64,000 nucleotides of DNA, from NCBI RefSeq assembly GCF_900104305.1, contig NZ_FNJC01000001.1, positions 1,129,543-1,193,542 of the forward strand. Reading direction: 5' to 3'. The DNA comes from Filomicrobium insigne. GTDB taxonomy: Bacteria > Pseudomonadota > Alphaproteobacteria > Rhizobiales > Hyphomicrobiaceae. The notes beneath the pieces are model-generated. The model was not told where the DNA came from and did not search any database. It saw nothing but the letters and a program-made list of their open reading frames with translations. Position numbers and translations under genes: made by a program. How positions within the stretch are numbered: position 1 is the stretch's first letter; every line of letters begins with the position of its first letter. Below are positions 43,764 through 52,403 of this stretch, piece after piece.

Positions 43764-44402
43764 ATGAAGAGCTTTCCGACCTCGCTTGCAGAGAGATTCC
43801 AACAATTTAAGACGGGGCAGTTCGAACCCGGCCGTGAGCACTACGAGGACTTGGCTGCACATGGTCAGAATCCGGAAGTCATGGTGGTTTCGTGCAGCGA
43901 CAGCCGCGTTGCACCCGAAACGCTGTTCAAAGCCGGTCCCGGTGAGATGTTCGTGGTCCGCAACGTTGCCGCGTTGGTTCCGCCGTATGAGACAGGCGGT
44001 CATTTCCACGGCGTCAGCGCTGCCCTTGAATTTGGTGTGCTCAACATTCGGGTGAAACACCTTCTCGTCATGGGGCACTCGGGCTGTGGCGGCGTCAAAG
44101 CGGCACTTAATCAAAAAGCCGCCCTGGAAACTGAAGCGCGCTTCATCTCCAACTGGATGTCCATGCTCGACGACGCGAAACTCAGGGTGCTAGCCGCCAA
44201 TCAGGGGCCAGACCGGTCAGCACTGCAGCCGCAGCTCGAAAAGGCGGGTATCCGGACGTCCATCGCTAATCTGCGGACCTTTCCGTTCATCAAGGAACTG
44301 GAAGATCGGGGCGAACTGACATTGCATGGCGCCCACTTCGACATTCCAACCGGCACGTTATCAATTCTTGACAACGACACGGTGGAGTTCGTCGAGCTCT
44401 AA
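43764..44402 (+). CDS. Beta-class carbonic anhydrase
   Basis: 212 residues. Zinc ligands C44, H105 and C108 with the catalytic dyad in CSDSR (D46/R48) and GHSGCGG (104-110). Interconverts CO2 and bicarbonate. C-terminus ends at the GTLSILDNDTVEFVEL strand, normal length for the family. No signal peptide, so cytoplasmic. It is convergent with ccmG, 25 bases between the stops. Bicarbonate supply for carboxylases of the ethylmalonyl-CoA pathway is a reasonable but unproven role. Confidence 0.93.
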   Translation: MKSFPTSLAERFQQFKTGQFEPGREHYEDLAAHGQNPEVMVVSCSDSRVAPETLFKAGPGEMFVVRNVAALVPPYETGGHFHGVSAALEFGVLNIRVKHLLVMGHSGCGGVKAALNQKAALETEARFISNWMSMLDDAKLRVLAANQGPDRSALQPQLEKAGIRTSIANLRTFPFIKELEDRGELTLHGAHFDIPTGTLSILDNDTVEFVEL

Positions 44403-44427
44403 GGTCCAAACGGGCGCAAGAAGTTCT

Positions 44428-45042
44428 TCAGCTACCCGGTGCCGTTTTGCGTGCGGCCTCGATCGCGGGAATGACCTCATTCTGCAAACTCGTCTCCGTA
44501 ATCGGGCCGACGTGCTTGTAGGCAATGGTTCCATCAGGCGCGATGACGAACGTTTCGGGCATGCCATAAACGCCCCACTCAATCGCGCCGCGCCCCTGTG
44601 GATCAACACCGACTGCCGTATAGGGATCGCCATAACGGCCTAGAAAACGGCGCGCTGCGTCGGCTTGGTCCTTGTAGTTGACCCCATAAAGCGGCACGCC
44701 CGTGCGCGCTGCCAAAGCGACAAGATTTGGGTGCTCAGCTACGCAGGGGACACACCACGACGCCCAGAAGTTGACGACGCGCACTTTGCCCCCGCCGAGA
44801 TCGCTGCTGGAGAAGCCTGGAACTGGCTTGCCGTCCTTGTTCAAGCCTTCAAGAGGTTCAAATGAGGCTTGTGGAACTGGCTTGCCGATCAGAGCAGAGG
44901 GCAATCGGGACGGATCCCCTGAAGTCAGCGCTAAAGCAAACATCACCGTCAAACCCGCGAAGATAATGACCGGCGCCAGAAGCCATCCGAAACGGCGCCG
45001 GGGTGTGGGGTTTGGGCTGGTTGATGTACCGGCTTCACTCAT
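44428..45042 (-). CDS. ccmG: Thiol:disulfide interchange protein CcmG/DsbE
   Basis: 204 residues from the ATG at 45042 (GGAAGG seven bases upstream). One N-terminal membrane anchor (about 18-40), then a periplasmic thioredoxin-like domain with active site WCVPC (C97/C100) and the GVYGMPETF cis-Pro loop typical of CcmG. Keeps apocytochrome c thiols reduced for haem attachment. Overlaps the end of ccmD by 8 bases; last gene of the ccm cluster. Confidence 0.95.
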   Translation of the reverse strand: MSEAGTSTSPNPTPRRRFGWLLAPVIIFAGLTVMFALALTSGDPSRLPSALIGKPVPQASFEPLEGLNKDGKPVPGFSSSDLGGGKVRVVNFWASWCVPCVAEHPNLVALAARTGVPLYGVNYKDQADAARRFLGRYGDPYTAVGVDPQGRGAIEWGVYGMPETFVIAPDGTIAYKHVGPITETSLQNEVIPAIEAARKTAPGS

Positions 45043-45226
45043 GATCGAGCCTTCCACGGGATACGCGCTGAGCCGAACGCCGCCGAACGCCGCGTGCTTC
45101 CAGTTCATTTAGCAATCGGCGCTGATGGAAACCGTCGAAGATCAGCCAGACGATCAAGCCGCCGAGCACAATGATTACGGCCGCGTAGGCGGCGATGATG
45201 AATGTGGCGTGCGGACCAAAATCCAT
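45035..45226 (-). CDS. ccmD: Haem exporter protein CcmD
   Basis: 63-residue single-pass protein: MDFGPHATFIIAAYAAV and a hydrophobic helix (about 8-31), followed by a basic tail. Composition and position between ccmC and ccmG identify it as CcmD, which holds CcmE to the CcmABC complex. It starts three bases after the ccmC stop and overlaps ccmG by 8 bases, indicating tight coupling. Confidence 0.9.
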   Translation of the reverse strand: MDFGPHATFIIAAYAAVIIVLGGLIVWLIFDGFHQRRLLNELEARGVRRRSAQRVSRGRLDHE

Positions 45227-45229
45227 TTT

Positions 45230-46033
45230 CTACTCCGCTGCGACCGTTGTTTCGCTGGCGCGTGCCCGATCGACTTCAGCCAGTCGGAGCGATTTGACGC
45301 GACGGCGCAGAATTTCATTACGCATCGCTTTCAGGTGCATCGTGAAGAAGAGAAGCGTGAAGCCGATTGCCGAAATCAGCAGGGGTACGAGCTGCGAAAT
45401 GTGAATTTTGGGTCCATCGGAGCGGAATACGCTGGAAGGCTGGTGCAGCGTGTTCCAGGCCGGAATAGAGATGCCGAGGCTCGGAATATCGAGCCCTTCG
45501 ACTGAAATCTTGATGAACGGGAGAATAATCACGCCAACCAACGCAAGCACAGCCGTCAACTTGGCAGCGAGCGGTTCATCCTCAATCGAAGATCGTAGGG
45601 CAATCAGGCCAAGATAAAGGAAGAAGAGTATCAGCACCGAGGTCAGTCGCGCGTCCCATACCCAATAGGTGCCCCACATGGGTTTGCCCCAAAGAGAGCC
45701 CGTGATGAGCGCCAACAGTGTGAAAGCCGCACCGATGGGTGCAGCGGTCTTCGCTGACACATCCGCCAACGGATGCCGAAATACGAGTAGGCCGAAGCTT
45801 GAAGCGGCAATAAGTGCATATCCCATCATGCCGAGCCACGCTGCCGGTACGTGGATGTACATAATGTAGATCGTTTTGCCCTGCTGGTAGTCCGGGGGCG
45901 CGGTAAAGCCCCGATAAAGGGCGTACGCGATCACCAACACCGAAAGCCCGGCCAGCCACGGCATCAGCGCGCCCGAAAAAGCCATGAACCGCGTCGGATT
46001 TGCGAAACGTTGGGTGAACGATTGAGTCTGCAT
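45230..46033 (-). CDS. ccmC: Haem exporter permease CcmC
   Basis: 267 residues, six transmembrane helices, with the tryptophan-rich haem-handling motif GTYWVWDARLTS (about 120-131) and flanking conserved His residues. Loads haem onto CcmE in the periplasm. Upstream spacer of 131 bases to ccmB; downstream it abuts ccmD. CcmE/F/H are not in the window and must be elsewhere. Confidence 0.96.
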   Translation of the reverse strand: MQTQSFTQRFANPTRFMAFSGALMPWLAGLSVLVIAYALYRGFTAPPDYQQGKTIYIMYIHVPAAWLGMMGYALIAASSFGLLVFRHPLADVSAKTAAPIGAAFTLLALITGSLWGKPMWGTYWVWDARLTSVLILFFLYLGLIALRSSIEDEPLAAKLTAVLALVGVIILPFIKISVEGLDIPSLGISIPAWNTLHQPSSVFRSDGPKIHISQLVPLLISAIGFTLLFFTMHLKAMRNEILRRRVKSLRLAEVDRARASETTVAAE

Positions 46034-46164
46034 GGGCTCAGATCTAAGGGCTCAACGATTAAAGAGCAAATTGTGCCGGAACAGGCGACAGATCGACGAT
46101 TTTCGTTAGCAGGCTCTGTGTAGATTGCACAGCCAGTTGCTGATTCACATGAAACAATCGGACA

Positions 46165-46833
46165 CTACTGCATCTGAATGCGCAACGCCGCCGCCGCGGC
46201 AATCGGTCCAAGCACCAGGGAGCCCAGTGATAGCGCCGTTAGGATCAACAGGGACGGTACGAACGCATCTGGTGCGACCAGCGCCGAAGAGATGGCCGTG
46301 ATGCCGTAGATCAGTGTTGGCACATAAAGCGGCAGTACAAGCAGCGCCAGCAACAGACCTCCGCGGCGGGCCCGCAAGGTCAGCGCGGCACCGATTGATC
46401 CCAAGAAGCTGATGGCGGGCGTTCCGACCAGCATGGTCAATACGAGTACGCCATAAGCCCCGATATCGAGATTGAGCAGTATCCCGAGAAGCGGCGCGAG
46501 CAAGGCGAGCGGAATCCCAGTCGTCAGCCAGTGGGCAAGGGCTTTGATTGCCGCGACCAATTCGAGCGGCAGTTCGCCCAGCGCCATGAGTTCGAGCGAA
46601 CCATCCTCAAAATCAGTTTCGAAAATTCGACTCAGGGACAGCAGTGCGGCCAACAACAAGGCGATCCACAAAATGCCTGGCGCGATGCGTGAGAGCAGAT
46701 TGAGATCCGGCCCCAGTCCGAGGGGCAGCATGGCGACCACCAATAAGTAGAAGCCCAACGCCGTCCCGATCGCACCGCCTTCGCGGACCGCCAACTGCAA
46801 ATCTCGCTTCAACAGGGTCCAGGCCGCCCTCAT
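46165..46833 (-). CDS. ccmB: Haem exporter permease CcmB
   Basis: 222 residues, about six transmembrane helices, the ABC transporter membrane subunit of the CcmAB complex that releases holo-CcmE. The N-terminal RDLQLAVREGGAIG and the FETDFEDGSLELM segment fit the family. Its ATG overlaps the ccmA stop by 4 bases (ATGA). Confidence 0.96.
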   Translation of the reverse strand: MRAAWTLLKRDLQLAVREGGAIGTALGFYLLVVAMLPLGLGPDLNLLSRIAPGILWIALLLAALLSLSRIFETDFEDGSLELMALGELPLELVAAIKALAHWLTTGIPLALLAPLLGILLNLDIGAYGVLVLTMLVGTPAISFLGSIGAALTLRARRGGLLLALLVLPLYVPTLIYGITAISSALVAPDAFVPSLLILTALSLGSLVLGPIAAAAALRIQMQ

Positions 46834-47459
46834 GACGCTGCCACCCGGCCAAGCCGCAGTTCGCGAGCCGGCTCAAAGCCAAGCGGCAGGTGTGTGGCGG
46901 CGATGGCCAAACCACCAGCGGCAACATGCGCATTCACGACATTGGCAAGGTTGGTGGCAGACGCATCGTCGAGGGATGACGTTGGCTCATCGAGTAACCA
47001 TAGCGGGCGGTGGGCTAAAACCAGGCGCGCGAGGCCCAGCCGTCGTTTCTGCCCGGCAGAGAGATAGCCGGCTGGAATATCCGCCAACGAAAGAAGGTTG
47101 AAATCTTCCAGAGCTTTATCAATACGCTCGATATGGCTCATCCGATTGGATTTAGGTGCCAGAAATGCAGCCCAGAACTCTAGATTTTCCGTCACGGTCA
47201 GGTTGGATTTGACGCCATTGGCGTGCCCAACAAAGTGCGCCTGTTCGCCTACGGTTTGCTCCGTATCGCCGCCCTTGAGTTCAATCGCTCCCGCCGCAGG
47301 GGCTAAAAATCCGGCAATCGCGCGAAGTAGCGTTGTTTTTCCAGCACCATTGGGGCCCGTGAGCAGCAAGACCTCTCCCGCCGTTACTGCGAACGACAGA
47401 TGCTCACAAAGTGTGCGCTGGCCGCGCTGAAGAACGAGATTTTCGCCGGTTAGCTGCAC
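46830..47459 (-). CDS. ccmA: Cytochrome c biogenesis ATP-binding protein CcmA
   Basis: 209 residues, ABC ATPase: Walker A GPNGAGKTT, signature YLSAGQKRRLGLARL, Walker B LWLLDEP. Drives the CcmABCD complex. Starts at a GTG (47459) with no clear Shine-Dalgarno. It is divergent from acnA; the promoter of the ccm operon should be in the 275-base spacer. Last bases overlap ccmB. Confidence 0.95.
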   Translation of the reverse strand: MQLTGENLVLQRGQRTLCEHLSFAVTAGEVLLLTGPNGAGKTTLLRAIAGFLAPAAGAIELKGGDTEQTVGEQAHFVGHANGVKSNLTVTENLEFWAAFLAPKSNRMSHIERIDKALEDFNLLSLADIPAGYLSAGQKRRLGLARLVLAHRPLWLLDEPTSSLDDASATNLANVVNAHVAAGGLAIAATHLPLGFEPARELRLGRVAAS

Positions 47460-47734
47460 AAGGTTCGTGGAGGTTTGCTGGATTGTGATGACGGCACCTA
47501 GGGTGAACGTATGGCGTCGTCGGAGAATTGAGTCGACTAAATGCTGACGCTAGAGCTCACTTAACGGCCCGCTAGCCGCTGGCTGCCGACCGGAGGAACC
47601 TTTATATAGAGGTCCGAACCATCATCCGGCCAGCTTTTTTGCGGCTCGTCGGGATGCACCATGATGTGTGGCGATGCGGTCTGTATGTGCCCACAACGTC
47701 GGAGTCTGGAATCGATAGCAGGGGAAAATAGATC
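47460..47734. promoter_or_regulatory. Divergent promoter region ccmA / acnA with an imperfect dyad
   Basis: 275 bases between divergently transcribed genes. A 16-bp dyad ACCTTTATATAGAGGT with a single G-T mismatch lies at 47598-47613, about 120 bases before acnA and 140 before ccmA; the TATATA core could also be part of a -10. No other element is clear. Confidence 0.4.
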
Positions 47735-50455
47735 TTGAGCGCTGAGATTAAACAATCCATCGACAGTTTCAATTGCCGAAAAAGCCTGAACGTCGGGGGT
47801 AAGACTTATACCTATTTCTCCCTGACTGAGGCAGAAAAGAACGGGCTGACGGGAATTTCGCGTCTGCCATTTTCAATGAAGGTTTTGCTTGAAAATCTGC
47901 TGCGTCACGAGGACGGGCAGACCGTTAAGAAAAAAGATATCGAGGCGGTCGCTGCTTGGCTTGAGGATAAGGGCAGTGCAGGCGCGGAAATCGGGTATCG
48001 CCCGGCGCGCGTTCTCATGCAGGACTTCACTGGCGTTCCCGCGGTTGTCGATCTGGCCGCGATGCGTGATGGGATGACCGCCCTGGGTGGCGATCCAAAG
48101 AAGATCAATCCTCTCGTCCCTGTCGACCTGGTGATCGACCACTCAGTGATCGTCGACTCTTACGGCACCGCTCTCGCATTCGAACAAAACGTCGAACTGG
48201 AATATGCCCGTAACGGCGAGCGTTATAATTTCCTCAAGTGGGGACAGGGCGCGTTCGACAATTTCCGCGTGGTTCCGCCGGGCACTGGTATCTGTCACCA
48301 GGTGAACCTCGAATACCTCGCGCAGACTGTTTGGACCCGCGAACTGCCCAACGGCGAAATCGTCGCTTACCCTGATACGCTCGTTGGCACGGACAGCCAT
48401 ACGACCATGGTCAACGGCCTCGCCGTGCTTGGTTGGGGTGTAGGAGGTATCGAAGCCGAAGCTGCCATGCTCGGTCAGGCCCAATCGATGCTTCTGCCTG
48501 AAGTGATCGGTTTCAGGCTTACCGGCAAACTGCCGGAAGGCGTAACCGCCACGGACCTCGTGCTCACGGTCACGCAGATGCTGCGCAAGAAGGGTGTCGT
48601 CTCCAAGTTCGTCGAGTTCTATGGCCCGGGCCTCAACAACATGACGCTGGCGGATCGCGCGACGATCGCCAACATGGCGCCGGAGTATGGCGCCACCTGT
48701 GGATTCTTCCCTGTCGATGGCGAGACGCTCAACTATCTTCGCATGTCGGGACGCACTGAAGAGCGCATCGCGCTCGTCGAGGCCTACACGAGGGAGCAAG
48801 GCCTGTTCCGGGAACGTGATGCGGCAGATCCTGTCTTCACCGACACGCTGTCTCTTGATCTCGGCGATATCGTACCTTCTCTTGCCGGTCCGAAGCGTCC
48901 CGAAGGCCGCATTGCGCTCTCCGACGTCAAGAACGGTTTCGCGGATGCTCTGGCAAGCGAATACAAGCGTCCAGGCGAGCTAGACCGTCGCGTCACCGTT
49001 GCAGGTGAGGATTACACTGTCGGCCACGGCGACGTGGTGATCGCAGCTATCACGAGCTGCACCAATACGTCGAACCCAAGCGTTCTCATCGCAGCCGGTC
49101 TCGTGGCTCGCAACGCCGTTGAAAAAGGGCTGAGCGTTGCTCCGTGGGTCAAAACCTCGCTGGCACCGGGAAGCCAAGTCGTTGCGGCTTATCTCGATAA
49201 GTCTGGACTCCAGCCCTACCTCGACAAACTCGGCTTCAACCTTGTTGGCTTCGGGTGCACCACGTGCATCGGTAACTCCGGACCGCTCGCTGCACCCATT
49301 TCGAACGCGATCAATGAGAACGGGGTCGTCGCGGCGGCCGTCTTGTCCGGGAACCGCAACTTCGAAGGTCGCGTCAGCCCCGACGTCCAAGCGAACTACC
49401 TCGCCTCGCCACCGCTGGTCGTGGCCTATGCTCTCGCCGGCAGCGTTCAAAAGAACCTCGCCGAGGAGCCGCTAGGTACTGGGTCAGACGGTGAACCCGT
49501 TTATCTGCGAGACATCTGGCCGACGAGCCATGAAATCCAGGACGTCATCAGCAAGAACGTCACGCGTGAGATGTTCGAGAGCAAATATGCCGACGTCTTC
49601 AAGGGCGATGAACATTGGCAGGGCATCGCCACCAGCACCGGTACGACCTACGATTGGGACGGGGACAGCACTTACGTGCGCAATCCCCCTTACTTCCAAG
49701 GCATCACGCCGCAACCCGAACCGGTTCAGGACATCAAAGGCGCGCGAATTCTCGGCTTGTTCGGCGACAAGATCACCACAGACCATATTTCGCCAGCCGG
49801 CTCGATTAAGAAAGACAGCCCGGCGGGCGCTTATCTTCTCGAGTACCAGGTGCGGCCAGCCGACTTTAACCAGTACGGTACGCGTCGCGGCAACCACGAA
49901 GTGATGATGCGCGGTACGTTTGCGAACATCCGCATCAAGAACTTCATGTTGGAAGCTACCGAAGGAGGTGTCCGCGAAGGCGGCTTCAGCGTTCACTATC
50001 CGTCCGGCGACGTTATGTCGATCTATGACGTGGCGATGCGTTATGCGCAGGAGTCGGTACCCTTGGTGGTCATGGCTGGTGTGGAATACGGCAACGGCTC
50101 GTCCCGTGACTGGGCTGCCAAGGGCACAAAGCTGCTCGGTGTTCGGGCGGTCATCGCGCAGTCTTACGAACGTATCCACCGCTCCAACCTCGTCGGAATG
50201 GGTGTATTGCCGTTTACGTTCGCTGCTGGGCAATCGTGGCGCTCACTCGGTCTTAAGGGTGACGAAACCGTTACCATTGAGGGCCTCACGGACGTCAGAC
50301 CGCGCCAGGAAATGAATGCGCGCGTGACCGCAAGCGACGGTAGCACGCAGGACGTACCCATCCTTTGCCGCATCGATACACTCGACGAACTCGAATATGT
50401 GCGGCACGGCGGCATTCTTAACTACGTACTACGCAATCTTGCCAAAGCTGCTTAA
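47735..50455 (+). CDS. acnA: Aconitate hydratase A
   Basis: 906 residues, aconitase A / IRP-like type. [4Fe-4S] ligands C442 (SCTNTSNPS), C508 and C511 ([10 protein letters not shown]). Substrate motifs GTDSHTTM and [10 protein letters not shown]. Interconverts citrate and isocitrate in the TCA cycle. The start is a TTG at 47735: the in-frame codon two positions upstream is a stop, and the next Met is far inside, so no ATG is possible. AGGGGAA lies about 12 bases upstream. A terminator follows. Confidence 0.98.
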   Translation: MSAEIKQSIDSFNCRKSLNVGGKTYTYFSLTEAEKNGLTGISRLPFSMKVLLENLLRHEDGQTVKKKDIEAVAAWLEDKGSAGAEIGYRPARVLMQDFTGVPAVVDLAAMRDGMTALGGDPKKINPLVPVDLVIDHSVIVDSYGTALAFEQNVELEYARNGERYNFLKWGQGAFDNFRVVPPGTGICHQVNLEYLAQTVWTRELPNGEIVAYPDTLVGTDSHTTMVNGLAVLGWGVGGIEAEAAMLGQAQSMLLPEVIGFRLTGKLPEGVTATDLVLTVTQMLRKKGVVSKFVEFYGPGLNNMTLADRATIANMAPEYGATCGFFPVDGETLNYLRMSGRTEERIALVEAYTREQGLFRERDAADPVFTDTLSLDLGDIVPSLAGPKRPEGRIALSDVKNGFADALASEYKRPGELDRRVTVAGEDYTVGHGDVVIAAITSCTNTSNPSVLIAAGLVARNAVEKGLSVAPWVKTSLAPGSQVVAAYLDKSGLQPYLDKLGFNLVGFGCTTCIGNSGPLAAPISNAINENGVVAAAVLSGNRNFEGRVSPDVQANYLASPPLVVAYALAGSVQKNLAEEPLGTGSDGEPVYLRDIWPTSHEIQDVISKNVTREMFESKYADVFKGDEHWQGIATSTGTTYDWDGDSTYVRNPPYFQGITPQPEPVQDIKGARILGLFGDKITTDHISPAGSIKKDSPAGAYLLEYQVRPADFNQYGTRRGNHEVMMRGTFANIRIKNFMLEATEGGVREGGFSVHYPSGDVMSIYDVAMRYAQESVPLVVMAGVEYGNGSSRDWAAKGTKLLGVRAVIAQSYERIHRSNLVGMGVLPFTFAAGQSWRSLGLKGDETVTIEGLTDVRPRQEMNARVTASDGSTQDVPILCRIDTLDELEYVRHGGILNYVLRNLAKAA

Positions 50456-50468
50456 GCTTTAGGAATCT

Positions 50469-50507
50469 TCGGCACCGCATCGATAAGAAGCGGTGCCGAT
50501 TTGTTTA
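50469..50507 (+). terminator. Intrinsic terminator after acnA
   Basis: Perfect 10-bp stem TCGGCACCGC/GCGGTGCCGA (50469-50478 with 50490-50499), then TTTGTTT. Confidence 0.85.
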
Positions 50508-50652
50508 ACTCTAAGGATTTATAACGACCCGCTTGTATTCCGATCTGTACTGACCCGTGAGCGTCACCCATTCGTTACTTTTCATTGAAGGGCGCACTGC
50601 CAATAGTGGCCTCAGATCCTTAGAGCAAGTTTAGAGAGGGGTTCTGATTTTG

Positions 50653-51408
50653 ATGCGTTCGCGACAGACATCGTTCGCGTATGTCGGTCTCAGTGTTCTG
50701 ATGACAGCCTCGTTGGGCGGTCCGGTACGTGCTGAACCAAAGACGGCAGCGGTTGTCGGCGTCGTGGAGTTGTTCACGAGCCAGGGTTGTTCGTCCTGCC
50801 CGCCCGCAGACAAACTCCTCAAAACCTACGTTGACCGGCCGGAGGTCATCGCACTGACCTTACCTGTCGACTATTGGGACTATCTTGGCTGGAAGGACAC
50901 GTTCTCAAATCCGCGTAACACTCAGCGACAACGCGATTATGCGGTCGCGCGAGGCGACGGTGCCGTTTATACGCCTCAGGTTGTCGTTAATGGCCGGATG
51001 CATGTGGTCGGATCAAAGCAGCATGAGATCGACCGAGCGCTTAACAAGCTTAAAGATCAGTCGCCATTTACCGTCCCGGTGCGAATGGTGAGCGATGGCG
51101 ATGCCCTAGTCATAAGCATTGGGTCCGCGAAAGATGGCAATCCGGTGAGCGACGCGACGGTATGGCTCGCTGTCGTTCAAAAGAAGGGCGAGGTCGAGGT
51201 CGGCCGAGGCGAGAATTCTGGACGCAATCTGACGTATTTCAATGTTGTACGTGAAATGTCGGCGGTGGGCATGTGGAATGGCGAGCCCGATGAAATTCGG
51301 CTTTCACGCAAGTCCGTTCTTTGGCGACAGACAGAGCGCTGCGTGGCGCTTGTTCAAAAGGGCCCAGGTGGTCCTATCCTCGGGGCGGCTCAGTGGCCTG
51401 AAAAATAG
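50653..51408 (+). CDS. DUF1223 secreted thioredoxin-like protein
   Basis: 251 residues. Signal peptide (about 1-27, ending VRA-EP). The DUF1223 domain starts with VVELFTSQGCSSCPPADKLL, a thioredoxin-like strand with C46xxC49, followed by PVDYWDYLGWKDTF and TPQVVVNGR (cis-Pro loop). Family function is unknown; a periplasmic redox role is inferred. I recall it beside acnA in many Hyphomicrobiales. ATG at 50653 preferred over the TTG at 50650, with GAGAGGGG about 12 bases upstream. Confidence 0.88.
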   Translation: MRSRQTSFAYVGLSVLMTASLGGPVRAEPKTAAVVGVVELFTSQGCSSCPPADKLLKTYVDRPEVIALTLPVDYWDYLGWKDTFSNPRNTQRQRDYAVARGDGAVYTPQVVVNGRMHVVGSKQHEIDRALNKLKDQSPFTVPVRMVSDGDALVISIGSAKDGNPVSDATVWLAVVQKKGEVEVGRGENSGRNLTYFNVVREMSAVGMWNGEPDEIRLSRKSVLWRQTERCVALVQKGPGGPILGAAQWPEK

Positions 51409-51641
51409 TCCGGCTGGTAGGGTTCCGTCCGTGAGCAACCGCTCGGCAGACCAGATCCGATAATCATCGCGTGTTCCGGCTGTAACAGCTCAGGCCAAGC
51501 GCTCCGTATAGGGTTGATCCTCAAGCCAGAGGTGTTGGGCTGCATCCCGGTGGAACCCTAAGAGGAAATTTTCGATCTCCTTTGAACCTTTTGTGCGCAC
51601 GGCGCGACACATCAGTGTCCCTAGCGCACGTGAGGCCCGTT

Positions 51642-52343
51642 ATGTCGTTTACAGCTCCCGTCTCTTCATCCGCTGAGCGCCTCATGCGCGTCGAACAAGC
51701 GCTGGCCGAAACCCAGGCCGTCCTTGCAAAGATCCTGCCCGATTTCGTTATTGAACGTCTTAAAGCAGCCCCCGGCCAGCCGATCATCGATACTTACGAT
51801 AATGCGTCTGTACTGTTTGCTGATATCACGGGGTTTGTCGGTATCTCGAAGCGACTTGGTGGGGAACGGACGGTTAAACTCCTCAATCAGTTGATCCGGG
51901 AATTTGATGAGCTCGCGACGCTGCATGGCGTCGAAAAAATAAAAACGATGGGTGATGGCTATATGGCGGTCTCGGGCGTACCCCGGACATCAGCAGACCA
52001 CTGCCAACGGCTCGCACGCCTAGCCCTCGACATGCAGACCGCCGCAGAACGCGCTAGCAAACGGACGGGCGTGACTATCAAACTGCGCATCGGTATTGCG
52101 GCGGGGCCCGTGATGGCCGGTGTCATCGGTTTCAATAAGTTCGCCTACGATATCTGGGGCGATACTGTGAACCACGCATCGCGGCTCGAAAAAATGGCTC
52201 CGTCCGGTCAAATCCTTTTGTCCGAAGAAGCCAACAAGCAGCTCGGTTCATCGTTCTTCACACGTGCGCGAGGAAGCACCCAGATACGCGGCCTGGGCAA
52301 ACGACAGACTTGGGTTCTGGATGGCGAAGGCGCGCTGCACTGA
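51642..52343 (+). CDS. Minimal class III adenylate cyclase
   Basis: 233 residues from the ATG at 51642 (GTGAGG upstream; the frame opens from a TTG at 51582). A short signalling helix (AERLMRVEQALAETQAV, LAKILPDFVIERL) leads into one cyclase domain. Metal Asp D61 (FADITGF) and D105 (TMGDGYM), adenine-selecting K101 and D170, transition-state N177 and R181: all residues for cAMP synthesis are present. No membrane helix or sensor domain, unlike most relatives, so control must come from partner proteins or small ligands such as bicarbonate. Stands alone; convergent with the M3 peptidase. Confidence 0.9.
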   Translation: MSFTAPVSSSAERLMRVEQALAETQAVLAKILPDFVIERLKAAPGQPIIDTYDNASVLFADITGFVGISKRLGGERTVKLLNQLIREFDELATLHGVEKIKTMGDGYMAVSGVPRTSADHCQRLARLALDMQTAAERASKRTGVTIKLRIGIAAGPVMAGVIGFNKFAYDIWGDTVNHASRLEKMAPSGQILLSEEANKQLGSSFFTRARGSTQIRGLGKRQTWVLDGEGALH

Positions 52344-52403
52344 GATGCCTATGAACAGCGCGCCCTGCCCTTTAAGATCCTGACGATCTCCGCCTTCATA
52401 AGA

